Assembly: GCF_900104675.1 (NCBI RefSeq)
Contig: NZ_LT629945.1
Coordinates: 439,001 to 503,000, forward strand
Reading direction: 5' to 3'
Source: Angelakisella massiliensis
GTDB taxonomy: Bacteria; Bacillota; Clostridia; Oscillospirales; Ruminococcaceae
Length of the DNA: 64,000 bases
Both the position numbers and the translations under genes were made by a program. This document shows, in pieces, positions 9,035 through 17,609 of the stretch. The notes beneath the pieces are model-generated. The model saw nothing but the letters and a program-made list of their open reading frames with translations. It was not told the origin of the DNA and made no database searches. Every line of letters starts with the position of its first letter. Positions within the stretch are counted from its first letter, which is position 1.

Positions 9035-9288
9035 CAGCCCGCGTAGTTGAACATCTCCTGAATCCGCTGGGTGACGGTGGGCATGACGGTGTCGTCCAGC
9101 ACAGCGTACAGACCGGCCAGCACCAGGGCGCCCAGAACGACGGCGATCAGCACCTTGACGGCGGTATCGATGTAGCCCTCGCCGGCGTTGCCGCTGACAG
9201 CCCGGCTGTGGAAGGCGGCGATGGAAGACTTGTAGCTGGCGGCGGTGGTCTTGGCGGTGTTGGCGATGTTCTTAAACAGCTTCTTCAT
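9034..9288 (-). CDS. Flp-like major pilin (DUF6133-like)
   Basis: 84 residues from the ATG at 9288, chosen because GGAGG lies about 8-9 bases before it. The unusually long basic leader ends in GNAGEGYIDTAVKVLI: cleavage after GEG-type Gly would free a short mature pilin with an N-terminal hydrophobic helix (about 52-72). The sequence resembles DUF6133 proteins (recall). It is the first gene of the Tad-like operon, the usual place for the major pilin, and about 140 bases separate it from the next gene upstream. Confidence 0.75.
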   Translation of the reverse strand: MKKLFKNIANTAKTTAASYKSSIAAFHSRAVSGNAGEGYIDTAVKVLIAVVLGALVLAGLYAVLDDTVMPTVTQRIQEMFNYAG

Positions 9289-9402
9289 GAAAAATACCTC
9301 CTGTAAGTAAATCAATTTTGATTGTTTGTGGATGGCTTGATGATGTAGGTTCGGTCACAGTCTTCCTGATGCGGGAGGGCTGCGGCTACGCCCTGACAAG
9401 GT

Positions 9403-9431
9403 AAAGGCCGGACGATGGGCAAACGTCCGGC
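9403..9431 (-). terminator. Weak intrinsic terminator or spacer hairpin
   Basis: GCCGGACG and its exact complement (8 bp, 9-base loop) end at the stop codon of the YodL-like gene. On the minus strand the hairpin is followed only by CTTTACC, so termination would be partial. It separates the accessory block from the pilus operon. Confidence 0.4.
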
Positions 9432-9989
9432 CTACATGGTCATTTCAATACATTCTGCTTGCTCCTGACTCTGGCTGAACTGGATGGGACGAAAGCCCAC
9501 CCGGTCGCAGTAATAAAACTCGCTGCCGGAAGCGTCGTAAAGCTCCACCACATCGGACAGTGCCATTCGGTATCCCCGGTATCCGGGAGGAGGGCTATCC
9601 CTGCAGATGGCATAGATCCGCTCCAGATCATTGGTTCCCAGATTCCCTTCGAATACCTGGGTATAGTTGCCGGCATCCGGTTCTCCGAACTTTTTGACCA
9701 GATCCTCATATCCGATGAAACGCATGGTGACATCCACATCTTTTCGGAGCTGCCAGATGCGGCAGCCCTTCTGCGGCTGACCCAGCTCCTCACCGGGTAC
9801 CTCACCGGCAGTCAGGCGGTCGAATACGCCCTCCTCCCACTGGGGAGCCAGGTTCATTCTGGCCAGATAACGGGACAGCTCATCGGTCTGGAACATTTCG
9901 TCCACAACGGCGGTGCTGTCCTTTACATAGCCCACCATATTGCCATAGAAGATCAGGCGGTTTTGGTTGTCTACTGTGAAACGAATCAG
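9432..9989 (-). CDS. YodL-domain-like accessory protein, probable CTG start
   Basis: The reading frame with an ATG at 9938 gives 168 residues, but a strong GGAAGGAGG site sits far upstream and an in-frame CTG at 9989 lies about 9 bases after it, adding an N-terminus IRFTVDNQNRLIFYGN that reads as real protein. I therefore prefer 9989. The C-terminal part (MALSDVVELYD...YYCDRVGFRPI) matches the YodL-type domain found in large polyvalent proteins of Clostridia integrative elements (recall). Function unknown, probably cytoplasmic. Followed by SpoVG upstream in the same operon orientation. Confidence 0.65.
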   Translation of the reverse strand: MIRFTVDNQNRLIFYGNMVGYVKDSTAVVDEMFQTDELSRYLARMNLAPQWEEGVFDRLTAGEVPGEELGQPQKGCRIWQLRKDVDVTMRFIGYEDLVKKFGEPDAGNYTQVFEGNLGTNDLERIYAICRDSPPPGYRGYRMALSDVVELYDASGSEFYYCDRVGFRPIQFSQSQEQAECIEMTM

Positions 9990-10018
9990 GGTGCATCACC
10001 TCCTTCCGGACAACCGGT

Positions 10019-10378
10019 TTACATCTGCTGACTCATAGCCTGCTCGGGAGCGTCGCTTTTCTGCTCCTGCTGCTCCTGGAGCTTCTGCTCGTAAGCGTCG
10101 TTGACCGCCTCCACCAGCGCGGTCCGTGCCTCGGCGGTAATGGCGTGGAAGGTGTCGTTGTATTTGGTTTCGCCATTTTTCTTGTAGGACTCCTGGGGCA
10201 TGGAGATGAAGCGCCCCTTGTCGGACTCAATGACCCGGATGCCGTGGACGGCAAAGGCGCCGCCGATGGTGGCGCTGGCATAGGCTTTGGTCTTGAAGTC
10301 CCCATCCACCATACGGTCGATTCGCGCCTCCACCTGGGGCGTGGGGGTTTCCTGCTGCTTTTTCTTCTGTGTTGCCAT
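10019..10378 (-). CDS. spoVG: SpoVG-family protein
   Basis: 119 residues. The SpoVG core is clear: KAYASATIGGAFAVHGIRVIE, then RFISMPQ, then HAITAEAR. SpoVG is a small RNA/DNA-binding regulator of septation and capsule genes in Firmicutes. The copy here has an extra Lys/Gln-rich N-terminus and Gln-rich tail and belongs to the element, not to the usual chromosomal purR-spoVG-glmU locus. A SpoVG cargo gene is common in such elements, so it probably regulates element genes or host physiology. Preceded by a good ribosome site (AAAGGAG). Confidence 0.85.
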   Translation of the reverse strand: MATQKKKQQETPTPQVEARIDRMVDGDFKTKAYASATIGGAFAVHGIRVIESDKGRFISMPQESYKKNGETKYNDTFHAITAEARTALVEAVNDAYEQKLQEQQEQKSDAPEQAMSQQM

Positions 10379-10400
10379 GTGACAAATCTCCTTTCTTTCT

Positions 10401-11126
10401 TTACATGGATGGATGACTCATTTCGAGACCGGCGGGCGATTCCTGCCGGAGTTGCTCCAGCCGCTCTCTGGCCCAGTCGGGCAGATGCTCCTCCCGGAGA
10501 ATGCCGATAAAGTCGCTGCGGTTCCAGCGTGTCTGCTCTCCATCGCCAAGACAGGTGGCGTATACCGCTCTGCCTGCGGCGGTGGGGACGCAGCCAAAGC
10601 CGCCGGTGGCCAGCCAGAGCTGATTTTCCGGCGCCCAGCAGGACTCCTTCAGTGTGAACGGACTCATGACCAGCACCTTGCCCTCCAGATTTTGGCCGGT
10701 CATATCGTCGCACTGGGAGCCGGTGAACAGCTTCAGCTCTGCCTGTGCCTTGCGGAAGTCGTTGACGAAGCCGTCCAGCACGGCGGGGTGGCTCTCCACG
10801 GTAAACTCATAATTGCGGTCGCTGGGCGGGATGAAGGTGGAGGCGGCCCACGCTTTGTTTTGCGGGCTGAATCGTCCGTCGTACTGCTTTTGCTGAAGCG
10901 TGGCGGACAGCACCCACCCCACACGTTTGAATCCGAAATTATCGATGACACTTCTGGCGCAGTCACGGTCCAGGTGCATCCCATCAAAGCCCCGGCGGAT
11001 GGATTCCTCGATGGCCTGCTTACAGGCGATGTTCTCCAAGTGGCTTGCCCGCCAGAGGGCCACCTCGTTTTGCCGTTTGGCCTCGGCGAAGGAACTGAGA
11101 TAGAGGTAGGCGTGGTCTTTAGTCAT
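10401..11126 (-). CDS. DUF3849-like accessory protein
   Basis: 241 residues from the ATG at 11126, which overlaps the stop of the upstream gene by 8 bases and suggests translational coupling; an ATG at 11144 is in frame but lies inside that gene. The N-terminal half (ALWRASHLENIACKQAIEESI ... RFSPQNKAWA) carries the DUF3849 signature known from recall in Clostridia element proteins. No catalytic motif is recognisable. Cytoplasmic; function unknown. Confidence 0.7.
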   Translation of the reverse strand: MTKDHAYLYLSSFAEAKRQNEVALWRASHLENIACKQAIEESIRRGFDGMHLDRDCARSVIDNFGFKRVGWVLSATLQQKQYDGRFSPQNKAWAASTFIPPSDRNYEFTVESHPAVLDGFVNDFRKAQAELKLFTGSQCDDMTGQNLEGKVLVMSPFTLKESCWAPENQLWLATGGFGCVPTAAGRAVYATCLGDGEQTRWNRSDFIGILREEHLPDWARERLEQLRQESPAGLEMSHPSM

Positions 11127-11568
11127 TGGCTTTCCCACTTTCAAGGATCGCCTTGGTCAGCGCATCGCTCCATGTGGTCTTGTGGTCATCGGATACCACC
11201 AGAACAGCGCCGTCCACGCTGAACACACAGAGGTTATCGTACAGGATGCCGGCATCCGCAAAGGCTTCGGCGGGGATGGGGAGCATATCTTCATCGCAGC
11301 CGTGGCAGCCGTCGCACATATCCCCATCGTCCTCCTGGGCCTCCCAGTCGGCCAGCATATCCTCCATCAGGCTGTGGGCCAGTCGCAGCAGAGTTGTCGT
11401 GGCGGCAGCCTTCTCCGCAGGCTCCATCTCCTGCTTGAGCAGGACGATGGCGTTTTCCAGGGTGTGCAGCTCCAGCGTTTCCTCCCTGTCCAGCCCGCTT
11501 AAGGTCAGGGCGGCGGGCTGGATGACGGCCTTGCCGTCGCTTGTGTACTTGATAAATGTCATGTTCAT
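11119..11568 (-). CDS. Hypothetical element protein with a Cys/His cluster
   Basis: 149 acidic residues, not recognised. Notable are CDGCHGC near residues 85-91, a possible metal-binding knot, and a C-terminal part (IPAEAFADAGI...CVFSVDGAVLVV) that resembles AbrB/SpoVT-like element proteins only loosely. It overlaps the methylase stop and the DUF3849-like start, so it is expressed with them. Confidence 0.6.
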   Translation of the reverse strand: MNMTFIKYTSDGKAVIQPAALTLSGLDREETLELHTLENAIVLLKQEMEPAEKAAATTTLLRLAHSLMEDMLADWEAQEDDGDMCDGCHGCDEDMLPIPAEAFADAGILYDNLCVFSVDGAVLVVSDDHKTTWSDALTKAILESGKAND

Positions 11569-12545
11569 TCCTCCTGTTTGAGTTCTTTTGTGGGTTCATG
11601 GATCAGGGTGTATTTTCCCTCCTCCTCATCCGCGGCAGACAGGTTGAAAAGGTTGAGCTGCCAATGCCTTGCGGAATTGTGGCGGCGGGGGTCGTAATTG
11701 GTGATGACGATCTCCTCATACTCGCTTCCGGCCTTCTGCGACATGCTGTTGGGGCGAGTGGTGTGGAAGATGTAAAACTCCTTGTACAGCTCCACGATGA
11801 AGGGGCAGTAGTTGTAGGACACCATCACATACCCCTGGCACTCCAGAAGGGCGTCGTGGAGGCGCTGATGATCTTCCTTGGGAAACACCGCCGCATAACA
11901 GTCCTCCGCATCGTAATAGGGCGGATCAAAATACAGAAATGCGTCTGGCCGGTCGTACTGACGGGCGACCTCCACACAGTCCTTGTTTTCGATGACGACA
12001 TTTGCCAGCCTGCGGGAGCACTCCCAAATCAGGTAGAAGAAACGGCGGATGTCGCAGGATTTTCCGGCAAAGGACTTGGCACCGCCGCTGAAGCTGTATC
12101 GGATCAGCTTGAAAAAGTCGGCGGCCCGCCGCACATCGCCGCGAGGCGCCCGTTCCAGCATCATCCTTCGGATGGTCTCGGCATCCGGCGGCTCCAGATA
12201 CCGCTCCGTCAGCTCCATCTCCTCGTCCAGATAGTCATCGGTGAATTCCTCTTTGGAGAAGAACTTATACAGCACATTGAAATCGTCGCGTGTATTCAGC
12301 GGCAGAAAACCCAACTCCAGCAGAAGCGCCATGGTCCTGTTTTTGACACAGCAGAACAGGTTGGTCAGGTCACTGTTGAAGTCGTTGTAGACCTCCATAC
12401 ATCCCGGCTGGATGGGGCGGCTCAGGGTCACTGTGCCGCTGCCGCCGAACACATCAATAAACCGGGAATACCGCGAGGGAGACAGCTTTCGGATCAGCCA
12501 CAGCAGCTTGCTTTTACCGCCCACCCAGGGGATGAAGCTTTTCAA
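11565..12545 (-). CDS. dam: DNA adenine methyltransferase, D12/Dam class
   Basis: 326 residues with the D12 class motifs: FIPWVGGKSKL at residues 4-14 (AdoMet binding motif I), FGGSGTV near 33, and the catalytic DPPYYD near 210. It transfers a methyl group to N6 of adenine, probably at GATC-like sites. The start is a TTG overlapping the upstream TGA (TTGA). No restriction partner is adjacent, so it is an orphan methylase. Next to ArdA-like genes it fits a restriction-evasion role for the element. Confidence 0.9.
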   Translation of the reverse strand: MKSFIPWVGGKSKLLWLIRKLSPSRYSRFIDVFGGSGTVTLSRPIQPGCMEVYNDFNSDLTNLFCCVKNRTMALLLELGFLPLNTRDDFNVLYKFFSKEEFTDDYLDEEMELTERYLEPPDAETIRRMMLERAPRGDVRRAADFFKLIRYSFSGGAKSFAGKSCDIRRFFYLIWECSRRLANVVIENKDCVEVARQYDRPDAFLYFDPPYYDAEDCYAAVFPKEDHQRLHDALLECQGYVMVSYNYCPFIVELYKEFYIFHTTRPNSMSQKAGSEYEEIVITNYDPRRHNSARHWQLNLFNLSAADEEEGKYTLIHEPTKELKQEE

Positions 12546-12880
12546 GCGGTATCACCGCCCTCCAGCGGAAGGGATATCTGTCCGCTGTCGATGGATTGCT
12601 CCAGCGCCTTGGTGAGACCGCGTTCCGCGTGGGCGATCTTCTTGATCCGGCTCCGGAGCTGCCGGATCGTTCTGCGCAGTTCTTCCTCAGTACCGGCGTA
12701 ATAATAGCCGGAAGCCGAGCTGCAGATGGGGACGCCATCCCCACGCAGGCTGTTGATCAACCGGCGCAGGTCGGGGCCGCGGATCTGGAAAGCTGCCTCC
12801 AGCTCCCGGCTGGATACGACCCTTTCCGCTCCCTTGTGATAGGTCTTCAGGTACGCAGCGATGGGGTTTGTCGTGGTCAT
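12542..12880 (-). CDS. Small winged-helix-like DNA-binding protein
   Basis: 112 residues. Residues about 18-62 (VVSSRELEAAFQIRGPDLRRLINSLR...PICSSASGYYYAG) read as a helix-turn-helix with wing, followed by a coiled-coil-like helix. Similar small proteins precede phage and element methylases. It overlaps the methylase start by 4 bases. An exact target cannot be told. It is the first gene after the terminator at 12918-12961, so it may start a separate transcript. Confidence 0.6.
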   Translation of the reverse strand: MTTTNPIAAYLKTYHKGAERVVSSRELEAAFQIRGPDLRRLINSLRGDGVPICSSASGYYYAGTEEELRRTIRQLRSRIKKIAHAERGLTKALEQSIDSGQISLPLEGGDTA

Positions 12881-12917
12881 GCGGGCTCCTTTCCGGGGCT
12901 GTCACCCGAAAAGAGCG

Positions 12918-12961
12918 CAAAAAATCAGGGGCCGTTTGTCCCTTTCGGGTAACGGCCCCTG
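12918..12961 (-). terminator. Intrinsic terminator after the first ArdA-like gene
   Basis: Stem CAGGGGCCGTT with its exact complement (11 bp) and a 14-base loop containing a second small inverted pair, followed on the minus strand by ATTTTTTGCG. It lies between the ArdA-like gene ending at 13030 and the winged-helix gene starting at 12880, dividing the accessory block into two transcripts. Confidence 0.85.
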
Positions 12962-13029
12962 TGGTGTTCAGGCTATTTCATTTCTTATTTCATCACCTCC
13001 GTTGCGGCGGCTGGTCTGTGGGTGGCTTT

Positions 13030-14067
13030 TCACATGGACATGGTCGGCTCCATATCCGGCTGACTGTACTCATAGACCAGCTCTGTGCCGTTCCAGGATA
13101 CGAAGCCATGCGCAGCGGCGGACAGACCCATGTTCTTCATCCTCTGGTTGGCATACCCCTCCGCATCAAAGCAGGAGGCAAGCAGCTCGTCCCTGGGGTA
13201 TACGCCGTCCCGTTTCGCCAGCTCTTTTCCGAAATCGGCGAGTTCCATGTCACGGGGCATGAAGTGATAGCAGTGGAGGTTCTGTGCCAGATCCAGGGCG
13301 TAATCCAGACGGTGGCAATCCTCCAGCTCCATCACAGCCTGCCATTTATCCAGCCACTGGGGTCCTCCCTGCCCCTGTTCCGCCCAGACATAGCCGAAGT
13401 CGATGGCGTGACGGACGAGTTCCGCTGCGGAGCCGTACTGAGAGAGGATGTCCTTCAGCTGCGGGAGGCAGCAGCCCACATCCACAGCAATGCACTCGCT
13501 CAAAGACTCCACCTCCAGTGCGTCCAGCGCCAGGAGAAGCTCGTCCGGGTGTGCGGCATCCATATACTCGCCGGTGTCCGGGAATCCCACCCACACGCCG
13601 TCCGTATTGAAGCGGCTTGCCAGCCTGACTCGGATACCGTAGTCGCCTTTGTCGGGATTCAGCGTCGGGGCGCCATCCAGAAACGGATCGATCAGGGAGG
13701 TGACCCTGATGAAGTGCCCGTCGCAGAAGGTGTTCCCACCTTTCTGGCGGTAAGCTGCCCCCACTTTCTCCGGGTCAAGAAATGCACGTGCCTGGGAGGC
13801 AGGGCGCTGGATCTGTTCCATGATAAATTTGCCAAGTCGGGCATCGTCCCCGGCGCCGTAGAACAGGTCGTAGTGATCCAATTGACTGGCAATCAGCATC
13901 ACATCGCAGGTCATCCTCGGCTGCTCGATCTGCATGGCCCCTCGGAACAGGAGACTTTCTTTGACCGTCATGTTCTCGAACCGCCGCTCCAGCCAGTCGT
14001 GCTGGGACTTGGTCATTTCAAAGCCGTCCAGGAGATCAAGGAGCCGCCTGGTTTGCCGATTTGCCAT
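13030..14067 (-). CDS. ArdA-like antirestriction protein (paralogue 1)
   Basis: 345 residues from the ATG at 14067, which overlaps the stop of the next gene by one base (TGATG). It carries the ArdA-type pattern: a helical stretch with repeated acidic residues, then ALDLAQNLHCYHFMPRDMELADFGKEL followed by a DAEGYANQ...AAHGFVS module. ArdA mimics bent B-DNA and blocks type I restriction enzymes. A CGIRV-type segment (GDYGIRVRL, near 220) occurs in this and the next gene. Length is about twice a single ArdA, consistent with two modules. Paralogy with the three other genes is by shared motifs, not by alignment. Confidence 0.65.
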   Translation of the reverse strand: MANRQTRRLLDLLDGFEMTKSQHDWLERRFENMTVKESLLFRGAMQIEQPRMTCDVMLIASQLDHYDLFYGAGDDARLGKFIMEQIQRPASQARAFLDPEKVGAAYRQKGGNTFCDGHFIRVTSLIDPFLDGAPTLNPDKGDYGIRVRLASRFNTDGVWVGFPDTGEYMDAAHPDELLLALDALEVESLSECIAVDVGCCLPQLKDILSQYGSAAELVRHAIDFGYVWAEQGQGGPQWLDKWQAVMELEDCHRLDYALDLAQNLHCYHFMPRDMELADFGKELAKRDGVYPRDELLASCFDAEGYANQRMKNMGLSAAAHGFVSWNGTELVYEYSQPDMEPTMSM

Positions 14068-15245
14068 CACATCATCTCCATTCCGGCCTTCTCTGCCTGC
14101 ATTTCTTCGCTGCGGATCGGCTCGCCATCCCTGCGCTGGACCAGCCCATAGGGGGTCAGCAGTGCGTTGTTTGACGCCATGACATCCTTGCCGTAGCTGT
14201 AGAGGACAATGTGCTTTTGCAAAATAGACCGGGAATGCTCATCCACAATGAAGCGAAGCTCCTCTACGGCCACCTCCTCGGGGGTCCGCTGATCCGGCTC
14301 GATCAGGTAGTCATCCAGATTTTCCGCAATTCGGACAGCGGCAGCGATATCGTGACAATCCGCCGCAAGGATAACCGCCTTGTATGTGGAGAGGTCTCCT
14401 TGCGCGACCATCTCCTTGAAGCATTTGGCCAACTCGTTCAGTTCGTGAACATCATTGCAGTCCATGCTTTCCAGAAGCGCGGGCATCGCGCTGTCCTCCA
14501 CCTGGACAGACATTTCCGACCATGAGGCGCCTCCGTAAGCCTCCAGAACAGCGTCCAGCCGTTCCTGCGTAGCGGGCAGATCCAGGCACATCCTGTTGTC
14601 CGGCTGCTCATCGGAGTGGGAGGGACACTTGCCGACCGTCAGGCGGATGCCATATTCCGGCGCTTCGGGGATCAAGGCCAGGCTGTCATATACCTGCTTC
14701 AGCTCGTTGTGCTGCGTGACATAACCACCGTTTGCAAAGACGCCGCCCTCCTCAAATCGGGCGTTTCTGCCGAGCTTCTCAAAGTCCAGGTACTCGAAGA
14801 TGGGGTCGGGGACTTTGTCAAGTGCGGGGATGAAATCATTCTCGGCGTAGAATCTGCCCAGCTGCTCATCCGTTGAGGCGTTGACCACGTGGCAGCAGTC
14901 TGTGCTGTAGGCCAGATCGATCATGGTGGCAACACTGATGGGGCCGTACTTTTTGGCCACCTCCATGTTGAACAGCCCTTCAAAGGCAGTCTTTTCTCTG
15001 CCGTTCATCTGTCCCAGACAGGTTGCCAAAGCGTTAAGCTGATAGAGATCGCATTCATGGGCCAAATGGTCTTGCAGGAAGACAAAGCCATGGTGTTCGA
15101 GGAATTCCCATCTCGGCTTTTCGCCCAGCGTCATCTGAAGCTTGTCCAGCGCATCCAGAAGGCCGTAGTAGGTAGCCGGAAGCTCCAGCTCGCACCACCG
15201 GTTCGTCTTCTCCCCGAACAGCTCCACACGAAACACTTTATCCAA
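14067..15245 (-). CDS. ArdA-like antirestriction protein (paralogue 2)
   Basis: 392 residues starting at a TTG at 15245 that overlaps the upstream TAA (TTGGATAA); a GGGAGGG site lies about 9 bases before it. ArdA-like signatures occur twice: [13 protein letters not shown] near 60 with [25 protein letters not shown] near 150, and [14 protein letters not shown] near 255 with [13 protein letters not shown] near 300. The tandem organisation suggests a duplicated acidic DNA-mimic. Adjacent genes on both sides overlap it, so all are translated together. Confidence 0.7.
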   Translation of the reverse strand: MDKVFRVELFGEKTNRWCELELPATYYGLLDALDKLQMTLGEKPRWEFLEHHGFVFLQDHLAHECDLYQLNALATCLGQMNGREKTAFEGLFNMEVAKKYGPISVATMIDLAYSTDCCHVVNASTDEQLGRFYAENDFIPALDKVPDPIFEYLDFEKLGRNARFEEGGVFANGGYVTQHNELKQVYDSLALIPEAPEYGIRLTVGKCPSHSDEQPDNRMCLDLPATQERLDAVLEAYGGASWSEMSVQVEDSAMPALLESMDCNDVHELNELAKCFKEMVAQGDLSTYKAVILAADCHDIAAAVRIAENLDDYLIEPDQRTPEEVAVEELRFIVDEHSRSILQKHIVLYSYGKDVMASNNALLTPYGLVQRRDGEPIRSEEMQAEKAGMEMM

Positions 15246-16335
15246 GGGTCATCCCTCCCATCGTCGTTCCATGCTCCATATCATTCGCCTCGTCCGGGGG
15301 ACAAGGCTCACTCATTTTGCCGGAACTCCTCTCCCCACCGAACCCGCTGTGCCGGGCTTCGGCGGGGGCCCCGGTTTGTACATAGTCTTCCTGGTACTTG
15401 GCGGGGTCAGCGCCGGGGGCATCCCAGCCGCACATACTGCCCACCTCCATGGCCTGCCGCTGAATGGGGCTGACTCCCAGTTTTTCGTTCAGCTCGTCCG
15501 CCAGCTCCACATTTTTCTCCTTGTCGCCGGTGTCCCAATCGGAGGGGTAGTAGCCGGTCTCGCCCCGGCGGATGCAGATGAGATCGCCGGTGGACCTGAG
15601 GGTGGAGAAGCACATCTCCGGCAGGCCGTCTGCCACTCTGGGCGCGAACTGCTCCGCCTCGGTTCGGATGTCCCAATTGTCCTCCATGCTCCACAGGTGG
15701 ACATACAGCTCGTCGTCGCCGACGCAGATCTCCCGCTGTTCGAAACCCTCGCCCCAGCCATCCGAGGCCTGGCCGGAGACGTACTCCTTCAGGGTGGTCA
15801 GATCTTCCGGGGTGAGGGCGCCGACCACCCGGCACTCAGCCACGCCCCATAGCCGGCCGTTCCGCTCCTCGACGGTGAACACGGCGGATTTGACCTTCTG
15901 GTTGACGCTGTCATCCTTGCCATACCAGTGCATGATGCCGCTCTCGGCTTCTTCCGGCATCCGGTTGTTGATCAGGGCTCTGAGGATCTCGCCCTCATAG
16001 CACCGCAGCAGCCTTCCGTCCAGCGGGGTGCTGTCGTCCTCCATCTCCCCATACTCGTTGCGGGTGTAGAGATCGGCGGTCAGGGGCATATACAGCTTCA
16101 GGGTGGTGGGCTCGGGCGGCAGAACGGTGAAGCTGTCCTCACCGATGATCAGCGCCAGGGTTCTGCCGTTGTCCCACTTCATGTGGAACTGCCCAGCATC
16201 GTCGATGTAGTCCAGAGTCCCTGTGCTGCCCGGCTCCAGCGGGGCATACGGGTCTTTCATCTCTCTGAGCTTGATCCTCGAACCTGCGGGGAACTGTTCC
16301 CGCAGGAAGTCCAGCCATTCTTTTGGTGCTGACAT
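15238..16335 (-). CDS. DUF4314-domain accessory protein
   Basis: 365 residues. Residues about 14-70 ([23 protein letters not shown]...[10 protein letters not shown]) are a DUF4314-type small beta-barrel, recalled from Clostridia element proteins. The middle (about 80-220) is a second domain of unknown function with [20 protein letters not shown]. The C-terminus is Pro/Glu rich and probably disordered. Starts immediately after the upstream stop. Cytoplasmic, role unknown. Confidence 0.65.
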   Translation of the reverse strand: MSAPKEWLDFLREQFPAGSRIKLREMKDPYAPLEPGSTGTLDYIDDAGQFHMKWDNGRTLALIIGEDSFTVLPPEPTTLKLYMPLTADLYTRNEYGEMEDDSTPLDGRLLRCYEGEILRALINNRMPEEAESGIMHWYGKDDSVNQKVKSAVFTVEERNGRLWGVAECRVVGALTPEDLTTLKEYVSGQASDGWGEGFEQREICVGDDELYVHLWSMEDNWDIRTEAEQFAPRVADGLPEMCFSTLRSTGDLICIRRGETGYYPSDWDTGDKEKNVELADELNEKLGVSPIQRQAMEVGSMCGWDAPGADPAKYQEDYVQTGAPAEARHSGFGGERSSGKMSEPCPPDEANDMEHGTTMGGMTLG

Positions 16336-17346
16336 TTACATTCCTCCCATATTCATATTTTGGCCGGGATTGTTTTCATAGTCCGCAAGAGAATGGGGAT
16401 TTTCTTCGCCATAAAGGTCGAAGAGGATGTCATCCACCTGTTTGCGGACAGCCGGGTCATCCGTCAGAGTCTCATACCGGAAACCCGTCACATCCCGATA
16501 CGGCAGTTCCTGCCGGATGGCAGCCAGATAGGTTTGGGGATCGTGATACTCCCGCTGTTCCCCATTGGCAAAGGTCGCACGCCCCACGGCCCTGTTCTGC
16601 TGGGCCATCTGCTGCTGACGCAGGTCATAGCAGTAGAGATACCCCTGGTAGTCGCCGGGAAACGGGGTGCAGCGCAGGCAGTAGCGGTAATGCTCCGTTT
16701 CTGCGATGTAGCCATAACTCCGGCCGTCCTCGGTGATGGCCCCGCCGTTCCGATAGCAGTAGGCTCTCATCGATGCCAGGTCCTTCAACGGGCCATCGGC
16801 ACGAAGGGTGTCCACCACTTCCTGAAGGTCATCCTTAAATTCCCCGGTGTTGAATTGGTCTTCGTTATGGGGCCACCAGGAATGGTGAAATCCTTTTCCG
16901 GAAGAACCGAAATCCATCCGCACATGGCCCACTGTACCGGCCTGAAGGTCCCGTTCTTCTTCCACCTGAGAATAGAACAGGCCCGCCTCCTCACGGGAAG
17001 CGGGCCTGAGTTTATATTTGGGTGGAGTCTTCAACCCATACTGTTTGCAAAATTCCGTGAGTGTGATCTCATCGCCGAGAAAATCCAGCGCATCACCAAT
17101 CTCACGGTAGTCCTGATTATCCGGAAAGGAAATCGGTTCCGGCACAACGATAGAACCAGCGTGATTAACCACAACCAGAATTTCCAGCGTACAGGGTGAG
17201 CCCGGATCATTGTCACTGCCTCGCAGATCATATACATGCCAACCGTCCGGCACAGTGTGGGTGTCTACTCGCGCATTGGTGAACAGGGCAGGCTTCCCAA
17301 ACAGCTCGATATGCTCATACTCCTCAGTCATCGCATTGACGCTCAT
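16336..17346 (-). CDS. LPD28-like domain accessory protein
   Basis: 336 residues. The N-terminal part (IELFGKPALFTNARVD... YDLRGSD near 14-42, then LVNHAG-type VVNHAGSIVV) matches the LPD28 domain of large polyvalent element proteins (recall). The middle (about 120-220, HVRMDFGSSGKGFHHSWWPH...AYCYRNGG) is a second domain common in the same elements. The Met-rich tail MNMGGM recurs in nearby genes. First gene of the coupled run 16336-13030, with a good AGAGGTG site. Confidence 0.65.
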   Translation of the reverse strand: MSVNAMTEEYEHIELFGKPALFTNARVDTHTVPDGWHVYDLRGSDNDPGSPCTLEILVVVNHAGSIVVPEPISFPDNQDYREIGDALDFLGDEITLTEFCKQYGLKTPPKYKLRPASREEAGLFYSQVEEERDLQAGTVGHVRMDFGSSGKGFHHSWWPHNEDQFNTGEFKDDLQEVVDTLRADGPLKDLASMRAYCYRNGGAITEDGRSYGYIAETEHYRYCLRCTPFPGDYQGYLYCYDLRQQQMAQQNRAVGRATFANGEQREYHDPQTYLAAIRQELPYRDVTGFRYETLTDDPAVRKQVDDILFDLYGEENPHSLADYENNPGQNMNMGGM

Positions 17347-17392
17347 TATTTCACCTCTTTCCCCTTGGTATAGCTACACAACATACCACAGC

Positions 17393-17506
17393 TCAGCGGA
17401 AATGGCTATGGCCAAAAGGCATCTTGCCGGAAAAGTGGAGATACCCGGCGACAGCGGCTCCCAGTGCCGCCATAGATGCTATTGTGATCATTATTTTCTT
17501 CTTCAT
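17393..17506 (-). CDS. 37-residue single-span membrane microprotein
   Basis: ATG at 17506 after GGGAGG with 7-base spacing; stop at 17393. The product (MKKKIMITIASMAALG... ending GHSHFR) has a basic start, one hydrophobic helix and a His-rich tail, a credible small membrane peptide. It fills the gap between the LPD28-like gene and the ArdA-like gene at 17610. Function unknown; recognised from the strong ribosome site and composition only. Confidence 0.5.
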   Translation of the reverse strand: MKKKIMITIASMAALGAAVAGYLHFSGKMPFGHSHFR

Positions 17507-17609
17507 TCACATTCCTCCCAATCATTGGATCGTGTTGTTCAGGTCACCTGCATATCGAGGAGAGAATACGCCGCCAGCTTTACGCAGAGCAGTTCGGTTT
17601 CGTGGGGCA

